DNA of 64,000 nucleotides from Muscardinus avellanarius (GCA_963383645.1 OY726572.1:23877292-23941291); one strand, 5' to 3'. Counted from the stretch's first letter, positions 47,396 through 59,757 are shown. Program-made: numbers and translations. Notes: a model not told the origin generated them from the letters alone.

Positions 47396-48690
47396 GTGAA
47401 AGAAACAAGCTCAGTTGGCAGGGGAGATGCCTTGCCCTCTGCCTCTGGATGGGGATCTTTCTGCTTTCTGCTGGCCTGGCTCAGACGTGCAAAGATTCCC
47501 TTACTCACCATCAATGTCAACTCACAAATAAGCATGATACTGTTTTTAAATTTTGTTAATATTACTCAATAGACAAACAGTCATTGAATGTGCCTTCTGT
47601 GTCAAGCACTGTGTTGGACTTGGTGGGAGGTACCAAAATGAAATTACAACGCATGTATCGATGAAGTTGGGGCCCAAGTGGGAGAAGTGGACAAAAATTT
47701 ACATGTCTGGTGAGTTTACAAGAGGACCTTACAGGCTCAGAGAGAAGAGATGCTTGGGGACAGAGCTGCTCAGGCTAAAATTCCCCGAGAAGATGCTACT
47801 TTTTTTTTTTTATTATTGATAGCTGTATATTTCAGGGATGTGGTGTCCTCATTATACAACTGATATTTTATTTCTCATGTATATCTGATGGATCATGATA
47901 TCTTGAGCATATAATTAAAATAAACCAAACAGATTCAGGCATTTACTGAGGCACTGTGCTAAGAGCTTTCACACGCATTACATCATTTAACCAATTCTCT
48001 ATGAGAACATCCAGATTTCTTCAGAAACCAGGATGCGGGATAGAATCATTTTTTGATGGATGGAGTCCATTACCCGTTTAGGCCATGAGCCCAGGTGATT
48101 GAAAAAGCATAAATCAGGCAATTGTCCTGGTGTTACCACTAGTTCCAGGTTTTTAAACCTTCTGCTCCTAATGGAGACATTATCTGACTCTCTTGATGAT
48201 CAAAGAATTAGCTCATCAAATCACCGCATGATCATCTGGATGGCAGCTTATCTTTTTTTAAATTTTTTTTTTATTTTTTACCAGTTCAAGAACATTATTT
48301 AATTTTTAAACTAGAAGGTGGAAGGCTGCCTTTTGATTTTCATGTGTGCTTTGTTTTTACCTCCAAAGACTTCTGTACTGGAACCTGATTTCATGTGGAT
48401 ACGCACAATGTACATGATAAGAGAGAAAGAAACTCCCACCCCCACCTTTGTCTCCTCTTTCACGGGCTTTTATTTTACTCTGAGATCACCCAGTCAAACT
48501 CAGTTTGTCAATCAGACCCCCACATCTGAGCTCTTAAAAGATCTTACCTAGTTCAAGACCTCCCCGGAGAGATGGAGAGTAAAAGAGAGCTGGTGGTGGG
48601 TTACAGGGTTCCCTGGTTCCCTTCTGTGGAGTCTAGCAGCGGGGCATGAGTCAGAATAGTCATGAGGCTGTCTCTCTGGCATTAACCCCA
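47396..48690. other. Unassigned intronic sequence with an L2/MIR scrap
   Basis: 'catttactgaggcactgtgctaagagctttcacacgcattacatcatttaacc' (47940-47995) is L2/MIR-like. T-rich runs at 47800 and 48251-48280. Confidence 0.5.
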
Positions 48691-49080
48691 GGCCCGTTTT
48701 AAATAACGCATCTAAATGTTAATGCACACTTAAGACAACAGTGCAGCTCATACTCCTCCCAAATTGATTCATTTTGCAGCAGGCCTGATGCAATTTGCTC
48801 AGTATAAAAATGTCTCTGGCAATTAGGGGAACAAAGGGGCCAAGCTGGCAGGCTGTGGGGATGACAAACAAAGCAAGATGACGTGAGAGCTGGGGCCAGA
48901 ATTGAATTTCTTTTTGAATCAGACATTTTTGGGAATGTCAATAGCAAACAAGAAAGGCCTTCTTTGCCTGCAGGAGAAACCCAAGGATCTTCCCTCAGGA
49001 GGAAAAGATGTGGATAATCTAAGAAATGCATTTCCTGAGATGCTCTAGCATCCTCCCTGGTTTTTAGCTGTGCCAACTTT
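48690..49080. other. Repeat-free block with clustered developmental-type motifs; candidate conserved element
   Basis: Contains aataacgcatc, ttaatgcacacttaag, caattaggggaacaaagggg (homeodomain- and SOX-like words adjacent) and agatgacgtgag (CRE-like) within about 250 bp. No repeat is seen. Functional status unknown. Confidence 0.25.
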
Positions 49081-50760
49081 AGGGGGGCTGGGGTTCGAGT
49101 GCCAGGAGGCAGCTAGTGAAAGAACAAGTCAAGTTTCATTGCTGGGTGGAAGTTCTAGATCACTGAAGAACAGGCCTCCTGGCCCTTTGGTTTCTAGGAC
49201 AACATCTGAAAAAAGGGTCCTGGAAAATGTGCTATAGAAGAAACTAAAACCACTTAGCCTGAACCAAAGTTAAAAGAGATAAAAACTATCCTCAAAGGGA
49301 TAATAAACTGCCTTGTTAAAAGAAGTGGTCTTATTCTGCATGGCTTCACAGGAAAAAATAGGGGTTAACCAATAAAGGTGAGAAAGGAGGAATTAGCATA
49401 TATTGAGTGCTGAAATTATTCTAGGTGCTTTATACACATTATCATAAAGAAATTGTAGTATTAAATGTAACAATATGCCTTAATACAAAAACATGGTAAA
49501 TACTCAATATACATGGGCTATCGTTCTTAAAGGCAATGACTTCACAAAGATCCAACAAGGAATATGTTTTTATGGATGAAACGCTGGAGGCTTAGAAATA
49601 CAGAGTAACTTCTTAGATGCACCAAATAACTTTCTACAGCTACAAAGTAAAGAGGCTACTATTGAGTTTCTCCATGAGCTAAAGCTGAGCTACAATGAGG
49701 TGATCCATTCTGCAAGATGGTGAGCAGCCTACTGGATGGCTCCAGGCAAATTGAAGCTAACTAAACTTTGGAAGAGTCTCTTGCATTGGTTCAGAGTTCT
49801 TTGGTTTGTTAAAGAGGTTAAACTCAATTACTCTTAAGGTTCTTTTATATTTCATGATTCTAATTGAAATGTTTTCCAAATTCTGCTAGCTGATCTGTGC
49901 CTTTAACCCATGACCATTCACATGGGAATGTAAAATTGGAGACTCAATGCAGAAGAAAGCCAAAGACCCAAGGGCCAGGGGCATGCAGTACAATGGCTTT
50001 ATTTCTATCTGATCTTTGGGTTTGCCAGTCACTAAATTTCCTGGATCACCTCCCATTTACAATGAACCTGCTGCCACCAGCTGTCTAAACCCTAGAGACC
50101 ATCCTCCTGTTAGATAAGGTGGCAGAGGGTTAATCAAGAGAGTTGGTAGATAAGCAAGGACTTTTTAGAAATGGATATAGTCTAGGTATCTCAAGAGGAT
50201 GACCTGGTGGGCACTACAGGACTGCCCAGGAGAGGTGACAAAGTCGCTGAGAGGAAGGCTGGACACTCAGACAGGCGAGTCAGTCCAAAATCTGCAGGCA
50301 AACATTCAGTAGAATACTGATTAGAATTTCATACAGCTAGGGAGGAATTTTAGTCCTGGAAGAGAAAAACAAAATAGGGGAAATATTTAAGGAACAGTTG
50401 GAGAGAATGCAATTGGAATTCATCCTAGCTTGTCTAAAGAGATAAAACACTCAACAGGAGACAGTGTGGTTAAGTGGTGATGTAAAGACTAGTACACTAA
50501 AGAGAAGGAGGGGTCTGGGGGAAAATGCCAAGTAGACATCATGAGTGGAAGAATAGGAAATAGACAGGAAATAACCCCAGAAATTGGAGGAACTAAAGAG
50601 AGAAGAGAAAAGGCAATCAAGAGCATCATAACCATCTTATTTCCAAGGCAAACACAGGCCAGTATTCGCTTGTCAGTGTGAGATGGTCAGGGCTACAAAA
50701 GGGGATGATCAAGACTGAGGACAGCCATTAAATCAGAGTCAGAAGGAAGTGATTGTTACG
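49081..50760. other. Unassigned intronic sequence with an L2/MIR scrap
   Basis: 'ttagcatatattgagtgctgaaattattctaggtgctttatacacattatcata' (49395-49450) is L2/MIR-like. The remainder is unrecognised. Confidence 0.5.
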
Positions 50761-50800
50761 GAGCCTGGAGATGAAATTTCGAGCCTGGAGATGAAATTTT
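50761..50800 (+). repeat. Perfect 20-bp tandem duplication
   Basis: gagcctggagatgaaattt occurs at 50761-50779 and 50781-50799 with one base between, a local duplication. Confidence 0.95.
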
Positions 50801-50869
50801 CATTAAGAGCTTTCTAGGTGCATTTTTCTTCAAACCATGTCTCCAGTATTTAGAGCTGCTGGTCCAACT

Positions 50870-51430
50870 AATTTGGGGCTCTGTTCGTTTAACAAGCATT
50901 TTCTGAACACATACTGTGAGTCAGGCCCTGTGCTAGGCACTGGAAATAGGATGATAAATAATGCCCATCCTTTTCTTGGGGAGCCTAATTGGTGAGGGAG
51001 ACATGTAAAAGAATGAATATGGCCCAGCACTGGGAGGACTGTAATAGAACCGTAGAATAGGCAAGAAAGGTTCCTGCCTAGGATAATGTAACCAACTCTG
51101 CTTGGAATTGGTCTGAAGTTATGGGAGAGGCCTTGTGGAAGAGGCTCTTAGGGCTATCTTCTCGAAGCTGGAGAAGAAGGATTGTACGTTCTTGGTGGTC
51201 AGGAAGGTGGGGGAGGCCAGCGGCTTTAAACAGCTTGCTTCACTTGGGGCATCTGTGAGTACTTTGAGGCCAATGAACTAGGTCCACAGAGATGGGTGGA
51301 GCCAGGCTTGAGAGGAAAAGGTGTGGCCAGACCAGGGCTTTGCATACCATGCTAACAAGGAGCTTGGATTTGATCCTGGGTTGGATAGGGGTCCACTGCA
51401 GGGTTTGAGGTGGAAGATTAATAGCCGGCA
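50870..51430 (+). mobile_element. Ancient mammalian repeat, L2-like
   Basis: 'aacacatactgtgagtcaggccctgtgctaggcactggaaataggatgataaataatgcccatccttttcttggggagcctaattgg' through 'tgtggccagaccagggctttgcataccatgctaacaaggagcttggatttgatcctgggttggataggggtccactgcagggtttgaggtgg' matches the family of 36600-37340. Confidence 0.6.
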
Positions 51431-52645
51431 ATAGTCACCTGCCAGACTGTCTCATCAAGGTCTTGATTTGCTCCATTTGGGGACTTCCCAGAGCCCAGGA
51501 AGTCACCGAGATTATTCTCAAGGACTTGAAGGAACGTTCCGCCGAGTAAGCAATACACACACAGAATAACAATTTGTCCGTGGCTTCCTCGCATTCCTTT
51601 CAGTGAAGCAGGAGTCTTGAGTTGGGAAGTGGGGCTGAGGAGGAAGCAGCGCAGCCCTGGGCTCTGCCTGGACCCATTAAACAGCACTTGAGCTGCAAGG
51701 TAGGGGGTGGCCTGGATCCTCCAGAACCGGTGCCTTGGGGTGAATGGTCTCAGGAGCTGCTCCAAGCCATCGCCAGTGAACAGTGGCTACTCCATATCCT
51801 GGACCCAGCCTGATCCCAGTTTTAAGAGCTATAGTCTTCCTATGTGCTCCCTCCCCCACTTTCCTTACCACCACAAGAATTATCCACGGGCAAAGGGAAA
51901 ACTGTCAGCAGTTTGAAAGCAGTGTGAAGTCTCATTCACTGAGCTCAGAGGTAGAAGATTCTCTCAGGAATCGACATTGCACCAAATTTGCGTGTAGACT
52001 TCGCGAAGTCTTTAAGAGTTGAAATCCCACAGTTGCTACAGCTCTTAACTAAGGCTCTGAACCATGAGAAAATGCATATCTGTAAAAGCAAGAAGTTTAG
52101 CTAGACGTGTGCATATGGTACTATAAACCAAACAGGGGGGGAAATGAAAACTCAGAAGCAGGCTAGGTAATAAGGAACACGAGGTTCACCTAGAGGCCAG
52201 GAGCGGATGCAGAGCAGAGCCGGCTACTGTGCTGAGCATGGGGAGATTTTACTCTTGAGCTGGCTATGCAGGTCGTCTAGATCTTTTTCTATTTTAACTA
52301 AAAGAGCCATGATCCCCTCACCTGGTCTTGGATCCTCACCACAGACAGAGTTAGTTACTGAAGACAAGGGGCACTAGACTCAGAGAGCTAACGCCTGGTT
52401 CCCTAAATGTACTCTCTAAACTTGGTGGTGCTGGGTCTGATGCTTGCTCATCCAATTCCCAGGACTATCTGCTTCCCAGAGTGTGCCTCTTGTATGGGGA
52501 CAAGGCCTCAGAATTTTGCCCTTTATTGTGAGAGGGAAGGATTATATTTATACCATGGTAGGGATGGGGATATGCCAGCTAGGTGTTTATTAACAATAAA
52601 TGATGATTGATAAAATGATCATTTATTCTTAATGGTCAGCTAGTG
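51431..52645. other. Unassigned intronic sequence containing a CGCG-centred palindrome
   Basis: No repeat recognised. A perfect 16-bp palindrome agacttcgcgaagtct lies at 51996-52011. Confidence 0.6.
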
Positions 52646-52647
52646 AT

Positions 52648-52774
52648 AGGGAGGCCCATGGGGTAGTGGTTGGGAACATGAACTATGGCATGGGACTGCT
52701 TGGGTTCTAGTTCAGTCTTCTCCTTACTAGCTGTGTGACTCTGGGCAGGTTACTTAACCTCCCTGAGTTTCCTC

Positions 52775-52811
<37 letters not shown>

Positions 52812-52885
52812 ACATGCATGCACCTCCCTTGTGGAATGGGGATGAGTATGAGGAACACTCAGAACAATGTCTGGCACCAGAGAGG
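52648..52885 (+). mobile_element. MIR with internal (TG)n
   Basis: 'tagtggttgggaacatgaactatggcatgggactgcttgggttctagttcag...actagctgtgtgactctgggcaggttacttaacctccctgagtttcctcat' is MIR. A TG array (52777-52810) replaces 'ctgtaa', and the element resumes 'tggaatggggatgagtatgagg...caatgtctggcacc'. Confidence 0.85.
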
Positions 52886-54110
52886 GAGCACCAAGTACAT
52901 TTTCTTTTTCCTCCTCCTTTGGTCTCTATACACACCAAAGGGAGGGCAGGAAGGGTGTTGAGCACTCTCCCCAGCCCGCAGCCTCCTGCCTTCCCTACCC
53001 TTCAGGTGTCTGCACTTAGGAACCAACAGGAAGGGTGCCTGGGTCCCTGGAGATTATCAGGAGGGCCAGGCCGGTAACTGGATTGTGACTTTCATAAGGC
53101 TGCAGGGTCGTCTCAGTACCCGGTGCTATTTGAGAAGCCCTAAGAGGGCTCTTCAGAGGAGACAGTGCACTGGGTGCTGGAGAACACATAAGGGAGTCTG
53201 TGGTCAGAAAGGCGCGATGGAAAATCCACCAGGAATGAGCACTATAGCTGCTCTTCCTGGAAATTGAGGAGGGAAGGGACAATAGGAAACTTGGAATCAG
53301 AGCCAACTGTGACCAACAAGTGTAGCAGCTCACATTCTGAAATCCACTGGTGCTATGATGAGACACTGTTGCTTAGGTGAGTCATGCATAGGCCTTGTAG
53401 ACCTCACTGGGAAGGGAGGCACCGGCAGAGGAGGAGAGAGTGAGGAGAGTGGCCAGACCAATCCAGGCCTTTGGAGCTTCTGCTGCAGGCCACTTACTCT
53501 GAGTGAGGTCTGGGGAAGGGCTGTGTGGAGGCTGCTCTGCGGGCCGGGGCAGGGCTTGTTGCTACACAAAGCCACCGCATACACATGAGAGGATGAGAAC
53601 TCTAAGAGATGGGATAGGGGACTGGCTGGGGGTTGGTGGTCGCCAAGTGACAAGCCCAAAGGATGCCATGGCCACAGCTCAGCACCTTCTCTCTTGAGCT
53701 GCCTGACCTTGGCACAGGTATGCTTTCTGCACACCATGTCTTCCTCTCTTGTCACCTGATCAGCTACGTTCTCCCTTCAGAGCCTGCTCAATTCTCCTCT
53801 CTGGACCACTTCGCCTGACAGCTCCAACAATTTACAGGACAATCATCACATCCCTTCCCCCACAGCATCGTGACTGTCTGTTGTTGCCCAATTCCAAACC
53901 TCATTGTGAACCCCGTGAGATCAGGAGGAGTCACAAGAGTCCCAGCAGGGCCTGAGCCCAATCATAAGTATTTGTTCACAGAATGAATAAGCAAACAAAG
54001 GGGTGAATTTCTTGACACCAGTGTGGCTATCACCAAAATTAATTTCTCTATCCATTTTAATATCTCACCTCTGGCAAATAGGGAGTCTAAATAAACACTT
54101 CTGAGATGAG
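52886..54110. other. Unassigned intronic sequence
   Basis: GC-richer than average, no family recognised. Overlapping frames at 53016-53755 on both strands carry no domain or splice evidence. Confidence 0.5.
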
Positions 54111-54480
54111 AAGTGATTGTTTCTACCCATTCTGACTTCTTTTTGTATCCAACGTATATTTATCATTATGGGATTTGCCAAGACGCCACTCTGACAAGCC
54201 AAAGGACTACAGGTATTCACAATTCTCTCATCCTCCCGGTGTTCAATCCATCACCTACCCAGAGCAGAGGAAGACAACAAAAGAAACCAGCTCAAAAGCG
54301 CTGTGCTACAAGCCTTCTGCTGTCAAATCTCGAAGGTCAAAACTGGCAGAAGCCGATGGTCTTTTCGTTTATTTTATTTATTTATTTTTTGACGTCCGTC
54401 AATGAAAGCGATCGTGAGTAAAAGTTCTACCTGCCAGGAAAAGAATTGTCCTTTGTACTTTGTGGCAACCTTCACAGTTG
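54110..54480. other. CpG-retaining unique block; candidate regulatory element
   Basis: About eleven CpGs in 300 bp, with a CRE-like tgacgtccgtcaatg and agcgatcgtgag around 54390-54418 beside a (TTTA)n-like run. No repeat recognised. Confidence 0.3.
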
Positions 54481-54949
54481 AAGCACACTTTGACAGCTGC
54501 TTCCTGAGCCCCAGGAAGGATTGCACATCTACCCCTGGCTTGGGTGTAGGGCAGGGCGAATGTACTTTTCATCTTCCCAATGATTGGAGACTTGTCTGCG
54601 ATCTCAGACTAGGCTATAATTTTTAGAGCCAGAGTTTAGGTTTAGAAGAGTGGCATCATACAGCCATCTTAAACTGATGCACTCACCTAAAACAAAACAC
54701 GTACCATGTGCTAGGTACTATGCCAGATACCATGTAGAATAAAAAGATATACAAGCTGAGGTGGGCAGCCTTAAGGTTCGCAGTCAAGCATTAGATGGAC
54801 AAATATCAGATGAGTCTTCTTGGGCAGAGCTTTCCCCGATGGGTGAGAACAGCTGTGGGGTTCCTGAGTGCCAGGGTTTAACTGCAAGGCCCTCTTGGGC
54901 AAATGCCATGAGAAAAGAAAATGAACCCAGAAGAATCTGTGTTCTTCTG

Positions 54950-55065
54950 TGTTGCCCATGGCTGTGGACATGCCACTGAACCTCTCTGAGATCCAGTTTA
55001 CTCCTCTGTAAAATGAAGAGCATATTCTGTGATGCAGATGACAGTGAAGACGAGATGGATGTTGA
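54950..55065 (+). mobile_element. MIR remnant
   Basis: 'gtggacatgccactgaacctctctgagatccagtttactcctctgtaaaatgaagagcatattctgtgatgcagatgacagtgaagacgagatgg' follows the MIR 3' half. Confidence 0.7.
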
Positions 55066-55620
55066 TGCACTCAGTGCATTGCACACGTGCTGTACAGAAA
55101 TTCACCATGAGAACTCACAGCACAGTTTCTGACCTCTGGGAACAGATATGGCTTCGCTGTGAACATGAGGCCTCAATGAGAGCCAACATGTGACATTCTG
55201 AAGTATGAAGAGGACAGATGTGTGGATGGGTGGATGGGATGGAGACGTCCCCTGACCCTGAAAGATCTGGCTTCTCTCTAGCCTGAGCTACATTCTTCTC
55301 ATTTCCTGTGGGTTTGAAAGGCAAGTCCTTTTGGGGTCAGAATTACAGAGATACATAGAGTATATGGGAGCACTGAATACCAATCACATACATGGCCACA
55401 GACACCCCAGCTACCCCTGTTCATGGTCTACACAGGAAAATCGAACCTGGGTCAAACAGCCTTGCCACTTGCCTGTCCACCTGCAAGTGGGAGGGAGTCG
55501 GCTGCACATCAGCTCCTTTACTTCTTTGGGTTTTCTTTGTCACTTTCCCCCTTCCTGTGAATGCTTAGCAAATGGTTATATAAAGCTACCAGCTTATATG
55601 ATCAACCATTTCAAACTGAG
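55066..55620. other. Unassigned intronic sequence
   Basis: Nothing recognised. Confidence 0.5.
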
Positions 55621-55624
55621 ATGT

Positions 55625-55775
55625 TAGCCATGATTCTTAATTTTTGATACATACCAGAATCTGCGTGAAGCTTTCTAAAAATACCTGAGCTCATGCCCCA
55701 TGCCAAGATGAAGCAAATCCCTGCGGCTCAGGATGGAACTCAGTCATATGAATTTTAAAAAATGTGTGACTCTGC
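55625..55775. mobile_element. MER5-like remnant
   Basis: 'catgattcttaatttttgatacataccagaatctgcgtgaagctttctaaaaatacctgagctcatgccccatgcc' has the MER5 layout. Orientation is unclear because the family is near-palindromic at its ends. Confidence 0.5.
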
Positions 55776-56054
55776 TCTGGACCACCAAGGCTCAGGACTT
55801 ACCACGTTAATGGCAGAAAGTTTGGTTCTTTCAGAGAGAAATAGCATTTTAGAAGTTATTTCTGAACAACTACTCAATGTGGTAAATCCAGACACCATCA
55901 GTGGGACTGGTGTGTTGGGATCTCTCTTGGAGAACACAGGAGGTTGATTCAAGAACGAGGGGTGTGCAGTTCCTAACCTTCACTCTCTGCATGCCTGCTC
56001 TTCCAGGACCCTGGACAGCCGGGACCTCTTAGAGGGACAGTGGGAAGAGGGGAT

Positions 56055-56195
56055 GGTATTAGCACCTCTATATTTCCTCATTTAATCCTCACAATGACCC
56101 CACGAGGTGGCATGAATATTACCATTGTACAGATAAGAAAGCTGAGGCTTGCAGAGACTTGAAGACCTACCCAAGCTCACACTGCATGTGGGGGA
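56055..56195 (-). mobile_element. MIR/L2 remnant
   Basis: 'cctcatttaatcctcacaatgaccccacgaggtggcatgaatattaccattgtacagataagaaagctgaggcttgcagagact...cacactgcatg' is the reverse-oriented core. Confidence 0.75.
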
Positions 56196-56459
56196 CCACC
56201 TCCAAGAACACTTAAGCCCTCAAGACCACAACACCCAGAGAACCCTGGGCTGCTTAGCTGTTCCTGTGCCAGGACATGTAGGAAATATGCCCCTGCCAAG
56301 CCTGGGTGTGAGTTTTAAGGCTTTTAAAAATTATCTTTAAAGCCTTTGAGTGGCTTTCTCTTTTTAGTGTAAATCACCTAGACATTAAAGCCCTTATTGT
56401 ATATTTATTAGTGTGTTATTCACACCAAAGGGAAAAAGAGAGAAGCTGACACTATGAAT

Positions 56460-57205
56460 GACTTTGAAAGTGAGAAAAAGCTGGGCTTGAAATTAAATCA
56501 TTGTGACACTGCCACTCGAGGGCATCAATTTCAATAAACGATCACCTTTTTTATTCTGGATCCCGTTTATCATGCAGGCAGGATTCGAGGGGAGCTGTAG
56601 CTGATGCAGAATGCCACAGGCTCCGATTTCCCCATGCTGACTGGACTTTCCACGTTGCCCCAGGAGGTCTGAAGTTAAATGTTGCACAGCTTGGGAACAG
56701 CAATCAGGTATTTTTTCAGATGTACATGCCTTGTGGCATCTTTCCACTTGTCCTCGACTCTGAGACCATCCCTCATTCAACCTGCTGAAACCATACTGTC
56801 TTTTTTTTTTTTTTTTAAACAAGAAACGACAGGGTTCTGCACATTTGGGTGAAAGGTCTCTGGTAGTCAGTAGGGAGTAACTCTCTTCTTGACAGACTGG
56901 GAGGGCCCAAAGGCAGACAAGTGGAAAGAATCAGCTCCTGCTGCACCGGCCCTGCATGGCACCTGGAGGAGGGGTTGCTGGCACTGCCTGGAGGAAGGAG
57001 GAAAGTAAAGTACAGCCACAATCTCCACTTGAGAGGTAAGATGCCAGGAAGAGCTTTGGCTATTCATTACCACACTGCAAATCAGCACTGGAATCGGACT
57101 GAAAACACACCTCCTGGTGCCCATAGATCCATCTCCCTTTGGGTTACACTCCTTTGTCTTGCATCCTATTATCATTGTTACTGGTTTTCATGCTGGGACC
57201 TTGGG
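56460..57205. other. Unassigned intronic sequence, repeat-free at left
   Basis: 56460-56700 holds several CpGs ('cactcgaggg', 'aaacgatcacc', 'atcccgttt', 'gattcgagggg') and no repeat. A T18 run lies near 56799-56816 with no SINE attached. Confidence 0.4.
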
Positions 57206-57209
57206 TCAG

Positions 57210-57420
57210 AAATAACTGGCTTAGCTGGGGCGTGGTGGTGCACGCTTGCAATCCCCGTGCTTGGGAGGCAGAGACAGTAGGATCGAGCAGGTTTGAAGCC
57301 TGCTGGCTTAAGAGACCCTGTTTCCAAATAAAATATAAAATACGTCTGGGAGTGTAGCCCAGAGGTAGAAGGGTTTCCAGGAACCCCAGTACCACCAAAA
57401 AAAAAAAAATTACTGGGTTA
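57210..57420 (+). mobile_element. B1-dID SINE, variant subfamily
   Basis: B1 half ('gctggggcgtggtggtgcacgcttgcaatcc'), linker after 'ggcttaagagaccctgtttcc', ID half 'gtctgggagtgtagcccagaggtagaagggtttccaggaaccccagtaccacc' and poly(A). Flanks aaataactggctta and aaattactgggtta match 12/14. Confidence 0.93.
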
Positions 57421-58735
57421 AATAAGAGTGATGGCTTTGTGGGTACCCAGTGTCCAGACCTGGGTATTTTTCTTTACTTGGGGCAGATGACTGCAGACTT
57501 TCACTCAAGGGTGGTAACTTTTAGGGTCTCCTGTTTTAGCTATGCACCCAGGAGGCTAGCAAGAGAGATTATGGAAGGCTGCTGCACGTCAGAGTAGAGA
57601 CTGGTCCTGGCTTGGCCACAGCGAGCTCTGACCTTCAACACAAATGTTATGCCTTCCCTATCAGGAAGCCCCTGGGGAGACAGTGAGGTCACAGATCTTC
57701 TGGGTCTAGGGGCTGAGGTCCTGCGGAAGCAAGGCTTTGTGCAGAGAAGAATCTTAGTTCTCTCCCATCCACTACAAAGAGGCTGTTTGCGCTGTGAAAT
57801 GCCCCTGACAGCTTTGCTTGGCTCCAGCCCCAGTCTCACCAAATCCTTCAGATTTAAAATATCTTTTCAAGTATTAGTAATTCAAGTGATTGGCAACTCC
57901 TATCCCCTCAGGGCCCAATTCTTCCTACCACACACCGTGTAGTTCTGGTCACACATAATAAAGTCCCTGGATACTCACCGCTGCAGGAGAGAACTGCGTG
58001 CTTGGATAGACAGAAAGACTTGAGATGGATGTCAGGAAAGGAGCCTTAGAGACTCTCTATTACAGCCCCAAACACCACCAACCCTTAAGCTTGTGTTCCC
58101 CCATCTGGGAGGGCACTGATTCCACACAACCAATTGCTGCTGGATTGATCCTTCTTTCTAACACTGGGCAGAAGCTGGAGCTAGGCTGCCTGAGCTGACT
58201 CTGCCAGCCACTGATTTTAGCTCAGCATCTTAATATATCTGGGCCTCAACTTAAAGATATTGGCATAAACATCATGCATGATTACTACTTTACTTGCATC
58301 CTCTATGAAGGACTGTATCTTCCTTGAAGACTGTGACTATGTTGTCTTCAGCTATGTCATCTCCGGCACCTATTGTGTGGAAGGCACTTGGCTCATGGTT
58401 GTGAAATTAATACATAAAGTGAAAAGGAGCTAGCATTTATTAAGCACTTGATACATTCAGGGACACCATGAACCACTTCCTTTATGCCATTCCACAGTTC
58501 ACCATATTAAATAGTGATTACTATCACTGCATTCAATTCTTGTGGACTTTGTCGCCATTCATTTCTAGCTAAGACACCCTATGCCTGTTTGAATGTGTGG
58601 TCAGCCAGGCTTGGGTTGTTGGACAACTGTGTTTCTTTGTTCCCTTGGTCATTCTGGCCGGGCAGATGAGCAGACGGGGCACCGGCTATCTTTCCCCTGG
58701 GAGACCCCTGAGAAGCCTTGGCAGGTGCAGCTGCC
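57421..58735. other. Unassigned intronic sequence with L2/MIR scraps
   Basis: 'gctagcatttattaagcacttgatacattcagggacaccatgaaccacttcctttatgcc' (58430-58490) resembles L2/MIR. Confidence 0.5.
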
Positions 58736-59190
58736 CACACTCCAAGATTCATTAGACCTCACACCCTCTGCTGCTTTCCAGGCAGCGAGGAGGAAGCAGC
58801 TGCCACGGGTCCCCAAGTGCCTTTGCCCTCTCTGAGCACTTCCAGGCAGGCTGCTGCTCGCAGAGCCGCCGATATGTGCTCACGACTCAGGGGTTTCTGG
58901 GGATCCGGCGGCATCTGACTTGTCATTCCTCAGCCCACTCCTCTGAGTCAGGCTCTCCCCAGCCGACTTCATTATTACAACTTCCTCCCTTCTGACTGCA
59001 AACATTGAACGTTGTTTTCTAACTGCTGGTCCCCAAACCACCATCTCCTATTATGAGAGGAAGCCAGCCCTGCTCGTAATCATCGCCGTCAATGCAACCA
59101 GGATATCACTGTGTCCCCTCGCTGCTCTGAGCATCATGCTACTGAGGTCACCTCTGATATTAAAGGGAGCAAACCCTCAGTGAGGCACAC
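58736..59190. other. CpG-retaining unique block; candidate regulatory element
   Basis: About a dozen CpGs in 450 bp ('gagccgccgata', 'gatccggcggc', 'gaacgttg', 'catcgccgtcaatg'), two AP-1-like words (cacgactcagg, ctctgagtcaggc) and a nuclear-receptor-like ctgaggtcacctc. No repeat recognised. Confidence 0.3.
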
Positions 59191-59379
59191 TACTGCATTC
59201 TGGAGACTGACAGTGACCCCATAATCATAGAGCAGACAGATCTCAATCCTATACTCTGAGCAGAACAAAGCAGATTAGGATACTAGGTAATGGCCCCTCA
59301 TATTTGAATTATCGTCAGAGTGTGCAAAATCCTTTTATTCTTTATTGTATGGACCCTATACGAGAATGTGGGCAGGGGC

Positions 59380-59510
59380 AACACCATTATTCCCACTCTA
59401 TAGATGGGAAAAATGAAGCCTGAGAGGAAATGAGATTTGCCTGAAGCTACAGAGGATTCTTGGCAGAGGGGGCTGACAATTGGCGTTCTTTGCACCTCTG
59501 TGGTCCTAAC
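59380..59510 (-). mobile_element. MIR remnant
   Basis: 'ccattattcccactctatagatgggaaaaatgaagcctgagagg...gcctgaagctacagaggattcttggcagagg' is the MIR core reversed. Confidence 0.65.
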
Positions 59511-59757
59511 GCCCAGAGAACACTGAGTGAATGATTGTTCACTGAACTGACAGCTGAGGGTGAGGTAGGAGTTAAATTCAGGGATTCTCATTAACAGTAT
59601 TGTGCTGTGATTTTTTTCTGCTGCACTACCATTGCTTAATTGAATTTGTATAGCCATGATAAAATAGTCTGAAGTCTGGCTGGCGAGGTTCAGAACACTT
59701 CCAACTGTCTCGCCTATGACCCTGGGTTCTTTGGCTTCACTGAGTTTTCTCCCCTAC

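Noticed and set aside
56799..56816. Poly(T) run as the tail of a minus-strand processed pseudogene
   Set aside because: The sequence to the right does not read as a recognisable reverse-transcribed gene and no flanking duplication was seen.
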